From Propionibacteriaceae bacterium (GTDB lineage: Bacteria; Actinomycetota; Actinomycetes; Propionibacteriales; Propionibacteriaceae), in the NCBI GenBank assembly GCA_016717345.1, contig JADKFR010000007.1:89852-153851 (forward strand): 64,000 bases of DNA, read 5' to 3'. Below, piece by piece: positions 27,226-35,046 of this stretch. The stretch's first letter is position 1; each line of letters opens with the position of its first letter. Position numbers and translations under genes: made by a program. The notes under the pieces were generated by a model. The model saw only the letters and a program-made list of their open reading frames with translations. It was not told the origin of the DNA and searched no databases.

Positions 27226-28020
27226 TCAGCCGGCCAGCGGTTCGAGATCGGTCAGCGCGCTTCGCGTGCGGTCGAGGATGCCTCGGATGAGGCGGGACAC
27301 CTGCATCTGGGAGATGCCCAGCCGACGTCCGATCTCCGCTTGGGTGCACCCGTCCTGGAATCGCCACACCAACATCTGACGCTCGCGGCGGCTGAGCCCG
27401 GCCAGCACTCGTTGCAGGGCCAGCCGGTCGGTGACGTGCTCGATGGCATCGTCACCGTCGGGCAGCAGGGAGCCGAGGCTGTCCCCGCTGTCGTACTCGA
27501 CGTCCAAGGACCACGGACGGAAGCTGCCGTCGGCGACGGCGCATTCCCGCAACTGGGCGGGATCCACGCCGATCTCATGGCCGAGTTCCTCCGGCGTTGC
27601 CGTCCGACCCAACTCCTGCTCGAGGTGCCGGCGCTCCTGCCCGGCGCGCAGCCGCAACTCCTGGATTCGGCGTGGCGGACGCACGACCCAGCAGTGGTCG
27701 CGGAAGTAGCGCTTGAGCTCACCGGTGATCGTGGGAACGGCGAAGGCCGCGAACGCGGCGCCGGCGCCTGGGCGATAACGGCGAACTGCCAGCAGCAGCG
27801 CCATTCGGGCCACTTGGATCAGGTCTTCCCGGTCGGCGCCCCGGTGGGAATAGCGATGGGCCAGAGCATCGGCGAGTCCGAGATTCAACTCGACAAGCTC
27901 GGCGGTGACGGTCTCCCGCTCCGCCTCCGAGGTGCAGGTGGCCAGGAGAGCGAAGAGTTCCTCGGTCTCGTGTTCGCGGGTGGTGACGAGGGTGGACGCC
28001 TCAGCGGAACCACGTGCCAT
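27226..28020 (-). CDS. SigB/SigF/SigG-family RNA polymerase sigma factor
   Basis: Sigma factor of 264 residues. Region 2 is visible as NLGLADALAHRYSHRGADRE and DLIQVARMALLLAVRRYRPG, followed by FAVPTITGELKRYFRDHCW and VRPPRRIQELRL (regions 2.4-3), and a region 4 HTH (CTQAEIGRRLGISQMQVSRL). The ATG at 28020 has AAAGGAG upstream. It probably reads the promoter at 27179-27203 for csbD and the GPGG gene. No anti-sigma (RsbW-like) or anti-anti-sigma gene is adjacent, unlike many homologues. Confidence 0.92.
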   Translation of the reverse strand: MARGSAEASTLVTTREHETEELFALLATCTSEAERETVTAELVELNLGLADALAHRYSHRGADREDLIQVARMALLLAVRRYRPGAGAAFAAFAVPTITGELKRYFRDHCWVVRPPRRIQELRLRAGQERRHLEQELGRTATPEELGHEIGVDPAQLRECAVADGSFRPWSLDVEYDSGDSLGSLLPDGDDAIEHVTDRLALQRVLAGLSRRERQMLVWRFQDGCTQAEIGRRLGISQMQVSRLIRGILDRTRSALTDLEPLAG

Positions 28021-28365
28021 CGTCAGCTCCTTTCGGAGTGATAGCCCGAGTCGGCACGTGTTTTGACCGCTCTGACACGTCGAGCGTGTCAGAACCCGTC
28101 CCGCTCTGGCAAGCCTGCGGCGGTGACTCGGGTGACCGCACCGCGCGCCGGTAGCCCCTGGTACTACGCCGGCCCACCCACAGCTACGACCGCGGTCAGT
28201 GGTCCCTAAGCCTGGTCGGGGACCCGCCCGGGGTCCCCTGACCTGTCGCGAACCACGCGCGGAAGGCCCCCGAAGCGGACCTCGAACCACGCTGAAAGCC
28301 GTTCCGCACCCGACCCGCGACACCAAGGCCGCAGGGTTCGCGTCAGGCCGCCCCAACCCGTCCGA
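28021..28365. other. 345-bp intergenic region with two inverted repeats
   Basis: No gene is seen. It contains a palindrome at 28071-28093 (TCTGACACG-TCGAG-CGTGTCAGA) upstream of the sigma gene, possibly an operator, and a GC-rich hairpin at 28218-28238 (GGGGACCC/GGGTCCCC) just beyond the 3' end of the nitronate monooxygenase gene, possibly its terminator. Confidence 0.6.
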
Positions 28366-29787
28366 CTACGCCGACATCAACCAATCGACGGCTTGGCGGG
28401 CGGTCCAGCCGTCGGGGTACAGCGAGATCAGCGCCTCGGCGCCGACCAGATCCTGGCCGAGGGTCACCGCAGGCTCCTCGACGTACCCGCTGCGCCGGAC
28501 CTGCCCGAGGCCGATATTGGCCATCAGGGCGTTGCACAGGCACTTGCGACCGGCGAGCTCTTCTTCGCTGCCGCCCTTGCGCAGGTACATGTGGACCGGT
28601 TCCGAGGCGCACCGATAGGCGATCGAGCCGTCGGCGCGTTCCACCGGAGAGCGCAGGTACCCCAGGTCGCAAATCCGTTCCCGGGCCTGGTAGTTCTGTT
28701 CGTCCGACAAGGTGTTGCTGAGCTCGGCCACCTTGAAGGGGAAGCCGGTCGGCGAGGCGCGCGGGTCGTTGCGGACGACGAGCGTGTCCGCCGCCAACTC
28801 CGAGACCAAGCGGGCCCGCAGTTCCGGCGTGAGTCCCGACTCGGCGGCCATCGCGAACAGCGTCCCCACCTGGACGCCGGCAGCCCCGGCCGCCAGCGCT
28901 TCGACGACCTTGTCAGGGGTCGCGTAACCACCGGCCAGCCAGAACGGGAGCCCTAGTTCGGCGACCTTGGCGAGGTCGGCGTCATCCTTGGGCCCATAGA
29001 TCGGCTCCCCGGAATCGTCCAGAATCATCTTTCCCCGCGGGGGCGCACTGTGCCCGCCGGCACGGGGACCCTCCACCACGAAACCGTCGGGACGGATCTC
29101 CGGGTCTCGATTGAGGTAGCCCGCCAGGACGTGGAGGGACACGATCGCCAGGAATTGCGGACGCCGCAGCACCGGGAGCTCGGCCCCGAGGAAGTGGACG
29201 GGGTTCAGGGCGGAGCGGTGCACCTTGGTGGAGTTTGCGACGTCGATCGTCAGGTGGCCGGTGCGTCCGGCGGCGAAATCGGTGAGCAGTCGCGGGATCT
29301 CCCGCGGCACGCCCGCCCCCATGATCACGTAGTCGACGTCAGCCAGCATGGCGCCCAGGATGGCCGAGGAGTTGGCCGTCTGGACTTTCTCGAGCATGTT
29401 GATCCCGACCACGCCGGAATGGCCCTCCTTGGCCAACCAGACCTCGGTGAAGTTCCCCGTCAGGCTCAACTCGATGGCAGCCCGGCCCGGTGCGATCGTC
29501 AGCGTGGGGTGCGGACGGTACGGCTTGTCAGCCGGACGACCGCCCTCGATGAAGTACGCGTCAAGCACTCGCTGCGCCATCGCCGGGGAGGGGAAATGGG
29601 CCAGCGCGCGGCGCCGATGTCCGCCCGGGTCTCCGTCCTGGAGCACGCGTGCGAGCACGCCGTCCAACGCGGTGCCGGAGACCACGCCCAGCTGCCCGCT
29701 GAGTGAAACCTCGCGGGCGAGCCGCCACGACGACACGGCGATACCCATGCCGCCCTGGATCACCACTGGTGGGTGCGTCGTTGTCAC
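28366..29787 (-). CDS. Nitronate monooxygenase / PfaD-like FMN enzyme
   Basis: TIM-barrel flavoenzyme of 473 residues, longer than simple nitronate monooxygenases. Landmarks are VVIQGGMGIAVSSWRLA near the start, the phosphate-binding part FWLAGGYATPDKVVEALAAG and AAGVQVGTLFAMAAESGLT, and a C-terminal Cys pair (GRKCLCNALMANIGL). The GTG at 29787 follows GGAGGACC. Family members oxidise nitronates or act as enoyl reductases beside polyunsaturated-lipid synthases; no such synthase is present, so the substrate is open. Two palindromes at 29819-29846 probably bind a TetR-type regulator. Confidence 0.85.
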   Translation of the reverse strand: MTTTHPPVVIQGGMGIAVSSWRLAREVSLSGQLGVVSGTALDGVLARVLQDGDPGGHRRRALAHFPSPAMAQRVLDAYFIEGGRPADKPYRPHPTLTIAPGRAAIELSLTGNFTEVWLAKEGHSGVVGINMLEKVQTANSSAILGAMLADVDYVIMGAGVPREIPRLLTDFAAGRTGHLTIDVANSTKVHRSALNPVHFLGAELPVLRRPQFLAIVSLHVLAGYLNRDPEIRPDGFVVEGPRAGGHSAPPRGKMILDDSGEPIYGPKDDADLAKVAELGLPFWLAGGYATPDKVVEALAAGAAGVQVGTLFAMAAESGLTPELRARLVSELAADTLVVRNDPRASPTGFPFKVAELSNTLSDEQNYQARERICDLGYLRSPVERADGSIAYRCASEPVHMYLRKGGSEEELAGRKCLCNALMANIGLGQVRRSGYVEEPAVTLGQDLVGAEALISLYPDGWTARQAVDWLMSA

Positions 29788-29818
29788 CTGGTCCTCCTCG
29801 GAATCGGGTGCATGTTCC

Positions 29819-29846
29819 TACGGTACCGTAACTTACGGCTCCGTAA
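29819..29846. promoter_or_regulatory. Double palindrome, predicted operator
   Basis: Two adjacent inverted repeats sharing the half-site TTACGG/TACGG: TACGGTACCGTA (29819-29830) and TTACGGCTCCGTAA (29833-29846), 32 bp upstream of the nitronate monooxygenase start. The pattern suits a TetR-family regulator; none is encoded next to it. Confidence 0.65.
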
Positions 29847-29903
29847 CAATTCACTGGGGCCGGAGCGTGGTGCAGAATCTCACCTCTCGGTGAGGTTCAG
29901 CGG

Positions 29904-30785
29904 TCAGCGCCCCGTCCGCAGCAACGCGGTCGGCTCATTGTTGCGCAACTCGGTCGCGGGCGCGTCAAGCCCGCGTCCAGCCCGCACTGCTGCCACCAGA
30001 CCCGACACGTCCCGGACGTGCCGCGCCTCCAGCCCGAGCGCACCGGCGGCCTGCAGCACCAGCGGTTGCCGCAGCCGTGCGGCCGCCACCAGTTCGGCGT
30101 CCGAGAGCAGGTCGCCGGGCTGTCCGTGACGCACCCGGCCCTCCACCAGGACGGCCACGGAATCGGCCCACCACAAGGCGAAATCCACGTCATGGGTGGA
30201 GATGACGACCGTCGTGTGAGCCTGCAGGAGGCGCTCCAGCGCGGCGACCATCTCGTCCACGCCCTGCGGGTCGAGGCCGGCCGCCGGCTCGTCGAGCAGC
30301 ATCAGGCAGGGCTGCATCGCCAACGCCCCGGCGATCGCCACGCGTTTCCGCTGGCCGTGGGACAGTTCGTGGATCGGCCGTTCAGCCAGGTCCTCGATCG
30401 ACAGCACGGCGAGGGCGTCGGCGACCCGTCGTCGGACCTCCGGCTCGGAGAGCCCCAGGTTGAGGGGCCCGAAGGACACGTCGCGGAACACGTCGGCCGC
30501 GAACAGTTGGTCATCGGGGTTCTGAGCGACCAGTTGGACGACCTGGCGGTGGTTCCGCAGACCGGTGCGCCCGTAGTCGACCCCGACGCCGTCCACCAGG
30601 ACGCGGCCGGCGCTGGGACGGACCGAACCGGCCAGCGTGCGCAGCAGGGTGGTCTTGCCCGAGCCGTTGCCCCCGAGCAGCGCGAGCCGCTGCCCCCGGG
30701 GGATGATGAGGTCGGCCCCGCGAAGGACCTCGCGACGCCCGAACGAGACCGTCACCCCGGCGGCGGCGAGTTGGCGGTGGCTCAT
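29904..30785 (-). CDS. cbiO: Cobalt ECF transporter ATP-binding protein CbiO
   Basis: ATPase of 293 residues with Walker A GGNGSGKTT, the ECF-type QNPDDQLFAADVFRDVSFGP segment, signature LSHGQRKRVAIAGAL and Walker B LMLLDEPAAGLDPQG. The ATG at 30785 overlaps the cbiQ stop by 4 bp. A much longer open frame upstream (to 31703) is only the complement frame of cbiQ/cbiN and is not coding. It drives cobalt uptake with CbiM, CbiN and CbiQ. Confidence 0.93.
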   Translation of the reverse strand: MSHRQLAAAGVTVSFGRREVLRGADLIIPRGQRLALLGGNGSGKTTLLRTLAGSVRPSAGRVLVDGVGVDYGRTGLRNHRQVVQLVAQNPDDQLFAADVFRDVSFGPLNLGLSEPEVRRRVADALAVLSIEDLAERPIHELSHGQRKRVAIAGALAMQPCLMLLDEPAAGLDPQGVDEMVAALERLLQAHTTVVISTHDVDFALWWADSVAVLVEGRVRHGQPGDLLSDAELVAAARLRQPLVLQAAGALGLEARHVRDVSGLVAAVRAGRGLDAPATELRNNEPTALLRTGR

Positions 30786-31585
30786 CGGCCCGCCCCCCCG
30801 GCCGGGAACCCCCAGGCAGCCGATCCCCAGGCAGACGACCCCCAGGCCAGCGACCCCCCGACCAGCACCGCCAGCAGCATCAGGCTGCCGATCAGGAACC
30901 GGGTCGAGCGCCGTCGGGGGGGTTCGAGGGTGCGCAAGGCGTCCTCGTAACCCCGGCCGGCCAGGCCCGCCTCGAGGCGGCGAGCTCGCTCCCACGAGCG
31001 GAGGAAGAGCCCCGCGACCCCCATGGACGCCGAGCGCAGCGCCGCCGTCCGGGTGGCGTACCCGAGGCGAGCGACCTGGGCCTGGCGGATCGCCCCGGCA
31101 CTGTCCAGCAGGCCGAAGCTGAAGCGGTAGACCAGTGAGGCGATCTCGATCAGGGGGTCGGGGACGTGCGCCTTGCGCAGTCCGGCGAACAGGTCGACCA
31201 TCGGCGTGGAGCAGGCCAGAGTGAACGTGGCCAGCGTGGCGGCCAGCGCCCGGACGGCCAGCGCTTCCGCCATCGCCAGGCTCGCCGGGGTGACCTGGAA
31301 CCGCGGTCCCGCCTCCCAGCTGACGCTGACCGCCACCGTCGCCACGCCGATCAGGATTGACAGCAGCGGCGCCCAGAGAATCCGTCCCAGCCGGGCCGGC
31401 CCCACCCGGACGGGACCGAGCAGGACGGCCAAGCTGACGTGGGCCACCGCCACGCCGCCAGGGAACGGTGGAAGGCAGACTGCCGCCAGCAGCAACCCCA
31501 GGCACAGCACCGCCTTGTCCCGGACCGAACGCGGACGCCACGGGCTGGACCACGCGGCGTGATCGAGCGTCAGTCCGTGGGCCAT
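30782..31585 (-). CDS. cbiQ: Cobalt ECF transporter membrane protein CbiQ
   Basis: Transmembrane T-component of 267 residues. It has the conserved cytoplasmic ARRLEAGLAGRGY coupling motif and the SLVYRFSFGLLDSAGAIRQA region. Start ATG 31585 (or GTG 31588) overlaps the cbiN stop. The C-terminus carries an odd AWGSSAWGSAAWG repeat encoded by a short DNA repeat near 30800-30870. It links CbiO to CbiM. Confidence 0.9.
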   Translation of the reverse strand: MAHGLTLDHAAWSSPWRPRSVRDKAVLCLGLLLAAVCLPPFPGGVAVAHVSLAVLLGPVRVGPARLGRILWAPLLSILIGVATVAVSVSWEAGPRFQVTPASLAMAEALAVRALAATLATFTLACSTPMVDLFAGLRKAHVPDPLIEIASLVYRFSFGLLDSAGAIRQAQVARLGYATRTAALRSASMGVAGLFLRSWERARRLEAGLAGRGYEDALRTLEPPRRRSTRFLIGSLMLLAVLVGGSLAWGSSAWGSAAWGFPAGGAGR

Positions 31586-31899
31586 CACGCCTCGTCGGAG
31601 GGCTGGGCTGAGCGACGACGCGCCGACAGCCGACCGATGGTGAAGCCCAGGACGGTTCCGCCGAGCGCTGCCTGCAGCGCGAACAGGCCGGATTCGACCT
31701 CACTGGAGGAGGGCTGGAACAACGGCTGGGCCCACGGGACGTAGTCGGGGTGGGCGGCCTGGATGTGCCGGGTGGCGAGGCTGTCGGTGCCGGCGAACCC
31801 GTCCTCGGGGTCGGTGCGCAGGCCCCCGATGAGGTAGCTGATGGCCGCGACGAGGACGAGGGCCACCGCCAGCAGAATGTTGATCGTCGCCTTCTTCAT
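31585..31899 (-). CDS. cbiN: Cobalt transporter accessory protein CbiN
   Basis: A 104-residue protein with two membrane helices flanking an extracytoplasmic loop with DPEDGFAGTDSLA and DYVPWAQPLFQP, the CbiN signature. It is required with CbiM for cobalt loading. It overlaps cbiM by one base and cbiQ by 1-4 bases. Confidence 0.92.
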   Translation of the reverse strand: MKKATINILLAVALVLVAAISYLIGGLRTDPEDGFAGTDSLATRHIQAAHPDYVPWAQPLFQPSSSEVESGLFALQAALGGTVLGFTIGRLSARRRSAQPSDEA

Positions 31900-32582
31900 C
31901 AGGCGGCCACGGTCTCCGGCTCAGCGGCCACCACCCCGAGGCGCTCCAGTTCCGGCTTGGCAACGTCGCTGAGCAGCCGGAACACGAGGACCCCCAGGAT
32001 CCCCTCGATGACGGCCAACGGCACCTGCGAGAGGGCGAAAATGCCCAGGAACTTGACCACCGATCCCCAAACGCCGGAAACCGGGTCGGGGAACGCGAGA
32101 CCGAGCTGGAACGAGGTGACGACGTAGGTGGCCAGATCGGCACCGGCCAGCGCCGCGAAGATCCCCAGGTGGCGGTTCCACGACAGGGCGTTCGACAACT
32201 TCCACAACGAGTAGCCGACCCACGGTCCGGCGATCCCCATGCTGAACACGTTCGCGCCCAGGGTGGTGATCCCGCCGTGGGCGAGCAGCAGTGCCTGGAA
32301 CAGCAACACGATCGTGGACAGGAACGCCATCACCGGGGGACGGAACAGCACCGCGCCCAGCCCCGTCCCGGTGGGATGCGAGGAACTTCCGGTGATCGAG
32401 GGCAGCTTGATGGAGGAGAGCACGAAGGTGAAGGCGCCGGCGGCGGCCAGCAACAGCCGGGACTCGGGGTGCTCGCGGGATTGCCTGATGACCGCCCGGG
32501 CACCGTGGACGACGAAGGGGGTCGCAACAACGAACCAGGCGACAGCATGCCCAACGGGTAGGAAGCCCTCAGCAATGTGCAT
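31899..32582 (-). CDS. cbiM: Cobalt ECF substrate-specific component CbiM
   Basis: Membrane protein of 227 residues starting MHIAEGFLP, where the N-terminal Met-His metal-binding site of CbiM is conserved. HPTGTGLGAVLFRP and VGYSLWKLSNAL follow. The ribosome binding site is AGAAAGGGAA. A cobalamin riboswitch lies directly upstream, so the operon should be shut off by vitamin B12. Confidence 0.94.
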   Translation of the reverse strand: MHIAEGFLPVGHAVAWFVVATPFVVHGARAVIRQSREHPESRLLLAAAGAFTFVLSSIKLPSITGSSSHPTGTGLGAVLFRPPVMAFLSTIVLLFQALLLAHGGITTLGANVFSMGIAGPWVGYSLWKLSNALSWNRHLGIFAALAGADLATYVVTSFQLGLAFPDPVSGVWGSVVKFLGIFALSQVPLAVIEGILGVLVFRLLSDVAKPELERLGVVAAEPETVAA

Positions 32583-32611
32583 GAGTTCCCTTTCTAGGAG
32601 GCGTGGCCCTC

Positions 32612-32742
32612 AGGAACCGTCGCCCACACCCGTATCTGGCTCCCCCATCGCTGGGGTCACAGTGGCCCGACCGCCCCGGATTCACACCGGGTTCCGCGTT
32701 GTGGACGGCACCTGATCCTTGCACGGTTCAGGTCGGCAGTCA
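32612..32742 (-). ncRNA. Cobalamin riboswitch upstream of cbiMNQO
   Basis: On the minus strand the core reads GGTGCC, then GGAACCCGGTGTGAATCC, GGGGCGGTCGG and the B12-box-like GCCACTGTG (32658-32666), followed by AGCCAGATAC and the cbiM ribosome binding site. The order and sequence are typical of the cobalamin riboswitch. Limits are approximate. Confidence 0.9.
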
Positions 32743-32932
32743 CAGTCCGGAGAAGAATGGCCGCCCGGCCAGGGGGGCGTCGCCGACCGGCCTTCACCAT
32801 CGGCGGGTTGCCAGTCACCAACGGTTCAGCGCGGGTGCCACGCGTGGCAGCATGGCCCATGGCCGCCCCTGAACGAACCCCAAGAACCGCCGCGGCCCAG
32901 CGCCTCACCGAACCGACCCGAACGGAATCGCG

Positions 32933-33820
32933 ATGCAGTATCTGACCATGGACGTGGGTGGCTCCGGCATCAAGTACGCCCTGGCCGACGAGTCCTACGC
33001 GCTCAGCCACAAGGGTGTCGTGCCCACCAGCTACGACTCGCACGGCGACTTCATCGCCGCGATCGGACGGATCTACGAGCCGTTCCGGGGGGCTGTGGCC
33101 GGGATCGCCCTCAGCTGCTGCGGCGAACTCGATCCCACCAGCGGCTACATGTTCTCCGGGGGAGCGCTCGTCTTCAACGCCGGGACCAACCTGATCGAGT
33201 CGGTCGAAGCGCGCTGCGGGGTGCCCGTCTCGCTGGAGAATGACGCCAACTGCGCGCTGCTGGCCGAGGTTCACGACGGGTGCCTCACCGACTGCCGGAA
33301 CGCCGTAGCGCTGATCATCGGCACCGGGGTGGGGGGCGCGATCCTCATCAACGGCCAGATCTACCACGGTTCCCACTTCCACTCCGGCAACGCCAGTTTC
33401 ACCAAGGTCGATCTCTGCGACCCGGCGAGCCCGCCGCTGGCTTGGCTCAGCGGGGTCGGAGCTCTGCTGGCCGACTACGCCCAGGCCGCTGGGGTGCCGG
33501 CCGGATCCCTGGACGGACGGGCCTTCTTCGACCACCTCCAGCGAGGCGAGCCGACGGCGGCGGAGGCGCTGGACAGGTTCTGCTCCCGGCTGGGCCAGTT
33601 CATCTTCAACCTCCAGATCATCCTGGACGTGGACGCCTTCGCTATCGGGGGTGGCATCAGCGCCCAGCCGGTGTTCGTGGACCTCCTCAACGACAAGGTC
33701 CAGGCGAGCTTCGACAGCGCGCCGGTCGCGCTCCCCAGACCCCAGATCCGAAGCTGCCGCTACTTCAACGATGCCAACCTGATCGGCGCGCTGCACCATC
33801 ACCTCGCGCCCACGGTGTGA
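32933..33820 (+). CDS. ROK family sugar kinase-like protein
   Basis: ROK-fold protein of 295 residues with the N-terminal phosphate loop (MDVGGSGIKYALAD), the catalytic LENDANCALLAE and ALIIGTGVGGAILING, and C-terminal FAIGGGISAQP. The zinc-binding CxCGxxGCxE motif of many ROK kinases is absent; GNASFTKVDLCDPAS stands in its place, as in the shorter glycoside-kinase branch. It stands alone, so its substrate cannot be inferred from context. Confidence 0.87.
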   Translation: MQYLTMDVGGSGIKYALADESYALSHKGVVPTSYDSHGDFIAAIGRIYEPFRGAVAGIALSCCGELDPTSGYMFSGGALVFNAGTNLIESVEARCGVPVSLENDANCALLAEVHDGCLTDCRNAVALIIGTGVGGAILINGQIYHGSHFHSGNASFTKVDLCDPASPPLAWLSGVGALLADYAQAAGVPAGSLDGRAFFDHLQRGEPTAAEALDRFCSRLGQFIFNLQIILDVDAFAIGGGISAQPVFVDLLNDKVQASFDSAPVALPRPQIRSCRYFNDANLIGALHHHLAPTV

Positions 33821-33917
33821 CCCTCCCTGGGTGGACGTGGTTTGCGCTTGGCGGCCTTGAGGGTGGTTCCGCGGCGGCGGGTGAGGTCGAGCAGGTGCCT
33901 AGGACGGTGTTGGCCCC

Positions 33918-34601
33918 TCAGCCGGGCTGGCCCTCGGGAGTGCGGGTGACCAGGCAGGCGCCCGGTTCCGCGAACGGGTGGAGCCGGACGGCCACCCCCG
34001 GGCGACCGGCGGCTGCGAGGGCGGCATCCAGCAGCCCCTGGTGAATCGGGCAGATGACCTCGGGATGCCTGCGGGCCGCGGCCAGCAGGGGGCAGGTGCG
34101 CAGCTGGATCACCTCTGGTTCCTCGGGGTGGACAACGGGTGAGAACCCGAGCTCGCTGAGGACCCCCTGCACCGCCTGCCAGGGCTCGTGTGACTCCAGA
34201 CCCTCCGGGCCGGCGGCCTTCCAGGCGAGCCCGATGGCACGGGCGGCCTCCCCGGAGAGCCCGGTCGCGGCCAGGTGCTCGGCGAGGGCGTCGACCAGCT
34301 GGACGTAGGCCAGCGGCGCCCCCTCTTCTCTCGAGCGCCGGCCGAGGGGAGTGAGGACGTAGGCGCGAGCGGGCCGCCCCCGCCGTCCCTGCGCCGGGAG
34401 CTGCTCCGCGCTCAGGAATCCGGCCGCGACCAGGGAGTCCAGGTGCTGGCGGGCGGCGTTCGGATGCCCGCCCAGGGTCTCGGACAGGAGTGCCAGCGTG
34501 GCCGTCCCCCCGGCGTTGGCGACCGCGTCCAGCACCCGCCGCCGCGCCGGGGTCAGGGCATCCCCCACCGGGAACGGGGACGGTCCGAGGTCAGGATCCA
34601 T
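33918..34601 (-). CDS. HTH regulator with C-terminal cysteine sensor domain
   Basis: Regulator of 227 residues divergent from the DUF2249/NirK genes. A winged HTH (RRRVLDAVANAGGTATLALL, SETLGGHPNAARQHLDSL, GRRGRPARAYVLTPLG) is followed by a C-terminal domain with C-x13-C (TCPLLAAARRHPEVICPIH) and a third Cys 31 residues later (GAC). This pattern resembles SufR-like Fe-S regulators. An Fe-S cluster sensing NO or redox state is a reasonable inference given the nitrite reductase next door. ATG 34601 is chosen over longer in-frame starts because it begins just outside the operator-containing spacer. Confidence 0.82.
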   Translation of the reverse strand: MDPDLGPSPFPVGDALTPARRRVLDAVANAGGTATLALLSETLGGHPNAARQHLDSLVAAGFLSAEQLPAQGRRGRPARAYVLTPLGRRSREEGAPLAYVQLVDALAEHLAATGLSGEAARAIGLAWKAAGPEGLESHEPWQAVQGVLSELGFSPVVHPEEPEVIQLRTCPLLAAARRHPEVICPIHQGLLDAALAAAGRPGVAVRLHPFAEPGACLVTRTPEGQPG

Positions 34602-34621
34602 GGGATCAGGGTAGCCAATAT

Positions 34622-34639
34622 TTACAGATGCATATGTAA
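34622..34639. promoter_or_regulatory. Near-perfect 18-bp operator between regulator and DUF2249 gene
   Basis: TTACAGATGCATATGTAA is an inverted repeat with a single mismatched pair, lying in a strikingly AT-rich 25-bp patch between divergent genes. It is centred between the HTH regulator start (34601) and the DUF2249 start (34671), where it could control both. Confidence 0.75.
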
Positions 34640-34670
34640 TAATGGCGGTCCGGATTCTAGGAGGAACCTG

Positions 34671-34952
34671 ATGAGCACCATCCCCGTCCAGGAACGCCAC
34701 ACCTGCACCTGCGGCCACGCCGACGAAAGCCTGCCGACCCTCGATGCCCGCAGCATTCCCCACGAACTGCGCCACGCCGCGATCCTGGGGGCTGTCGGCT
34801 CGCTGGCGCCGGGCCGGGCGATGGCGCTGGTCGCCCCCCACGACCCCCAACCGCTGCTGACCCAGATCTCCCAGGTCTTCGGGCCGGCCATCGAGGTGTC
34901 GTACCTTGTCACCGGACCCGAGGCCTGGACCGTGAAGTTCGCCCGGGCCTGA
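34671..34952 (+). CDS. DUF2249 domain protein
   Basis: A 93-residue protein with TLDARSIPHELRHAAILGAV and LVAPHDPQPLLTQI, the DUF2249 pattern. An N-terminal HTCTCGHADES segment could bind a metal. AGGAGG lies 5 bp upstream of the ATG. DUF2249 proteins often occur with nitric-oxide and nitrite-reducing genes; here the next gene is a nitrite reductase. A role in copper or NO handling is inferred from context only. Confidence 0.85.
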   Translation: MSTIPVQERHTCTCGHADESLPTLDARSIPHELRHAAILGAVGSLAPGRAMALVAPHDPQPLLTQISQVFGPAIEVSYLVTGPEAWTVKFARA

Positions 34953-35046
34953 TCCTGAGCACCCACACTCCCCCGGTCACGCGGGCACGCAACCGGCAGG
35001 CCTGTCACCGGCGGGCCCTGTCGATGATCGCCGTGGTGGTGTCCTC

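Noticed and set aside
29904..31703. A 599-codon frame suggesting CbiO fused to a large N-terminal domain
   Set aside because: The first ~300 codons are the alternative frame of cbiQ and cbiN; a proper cbiO start at 30785 overlaps the cbiQ stop.
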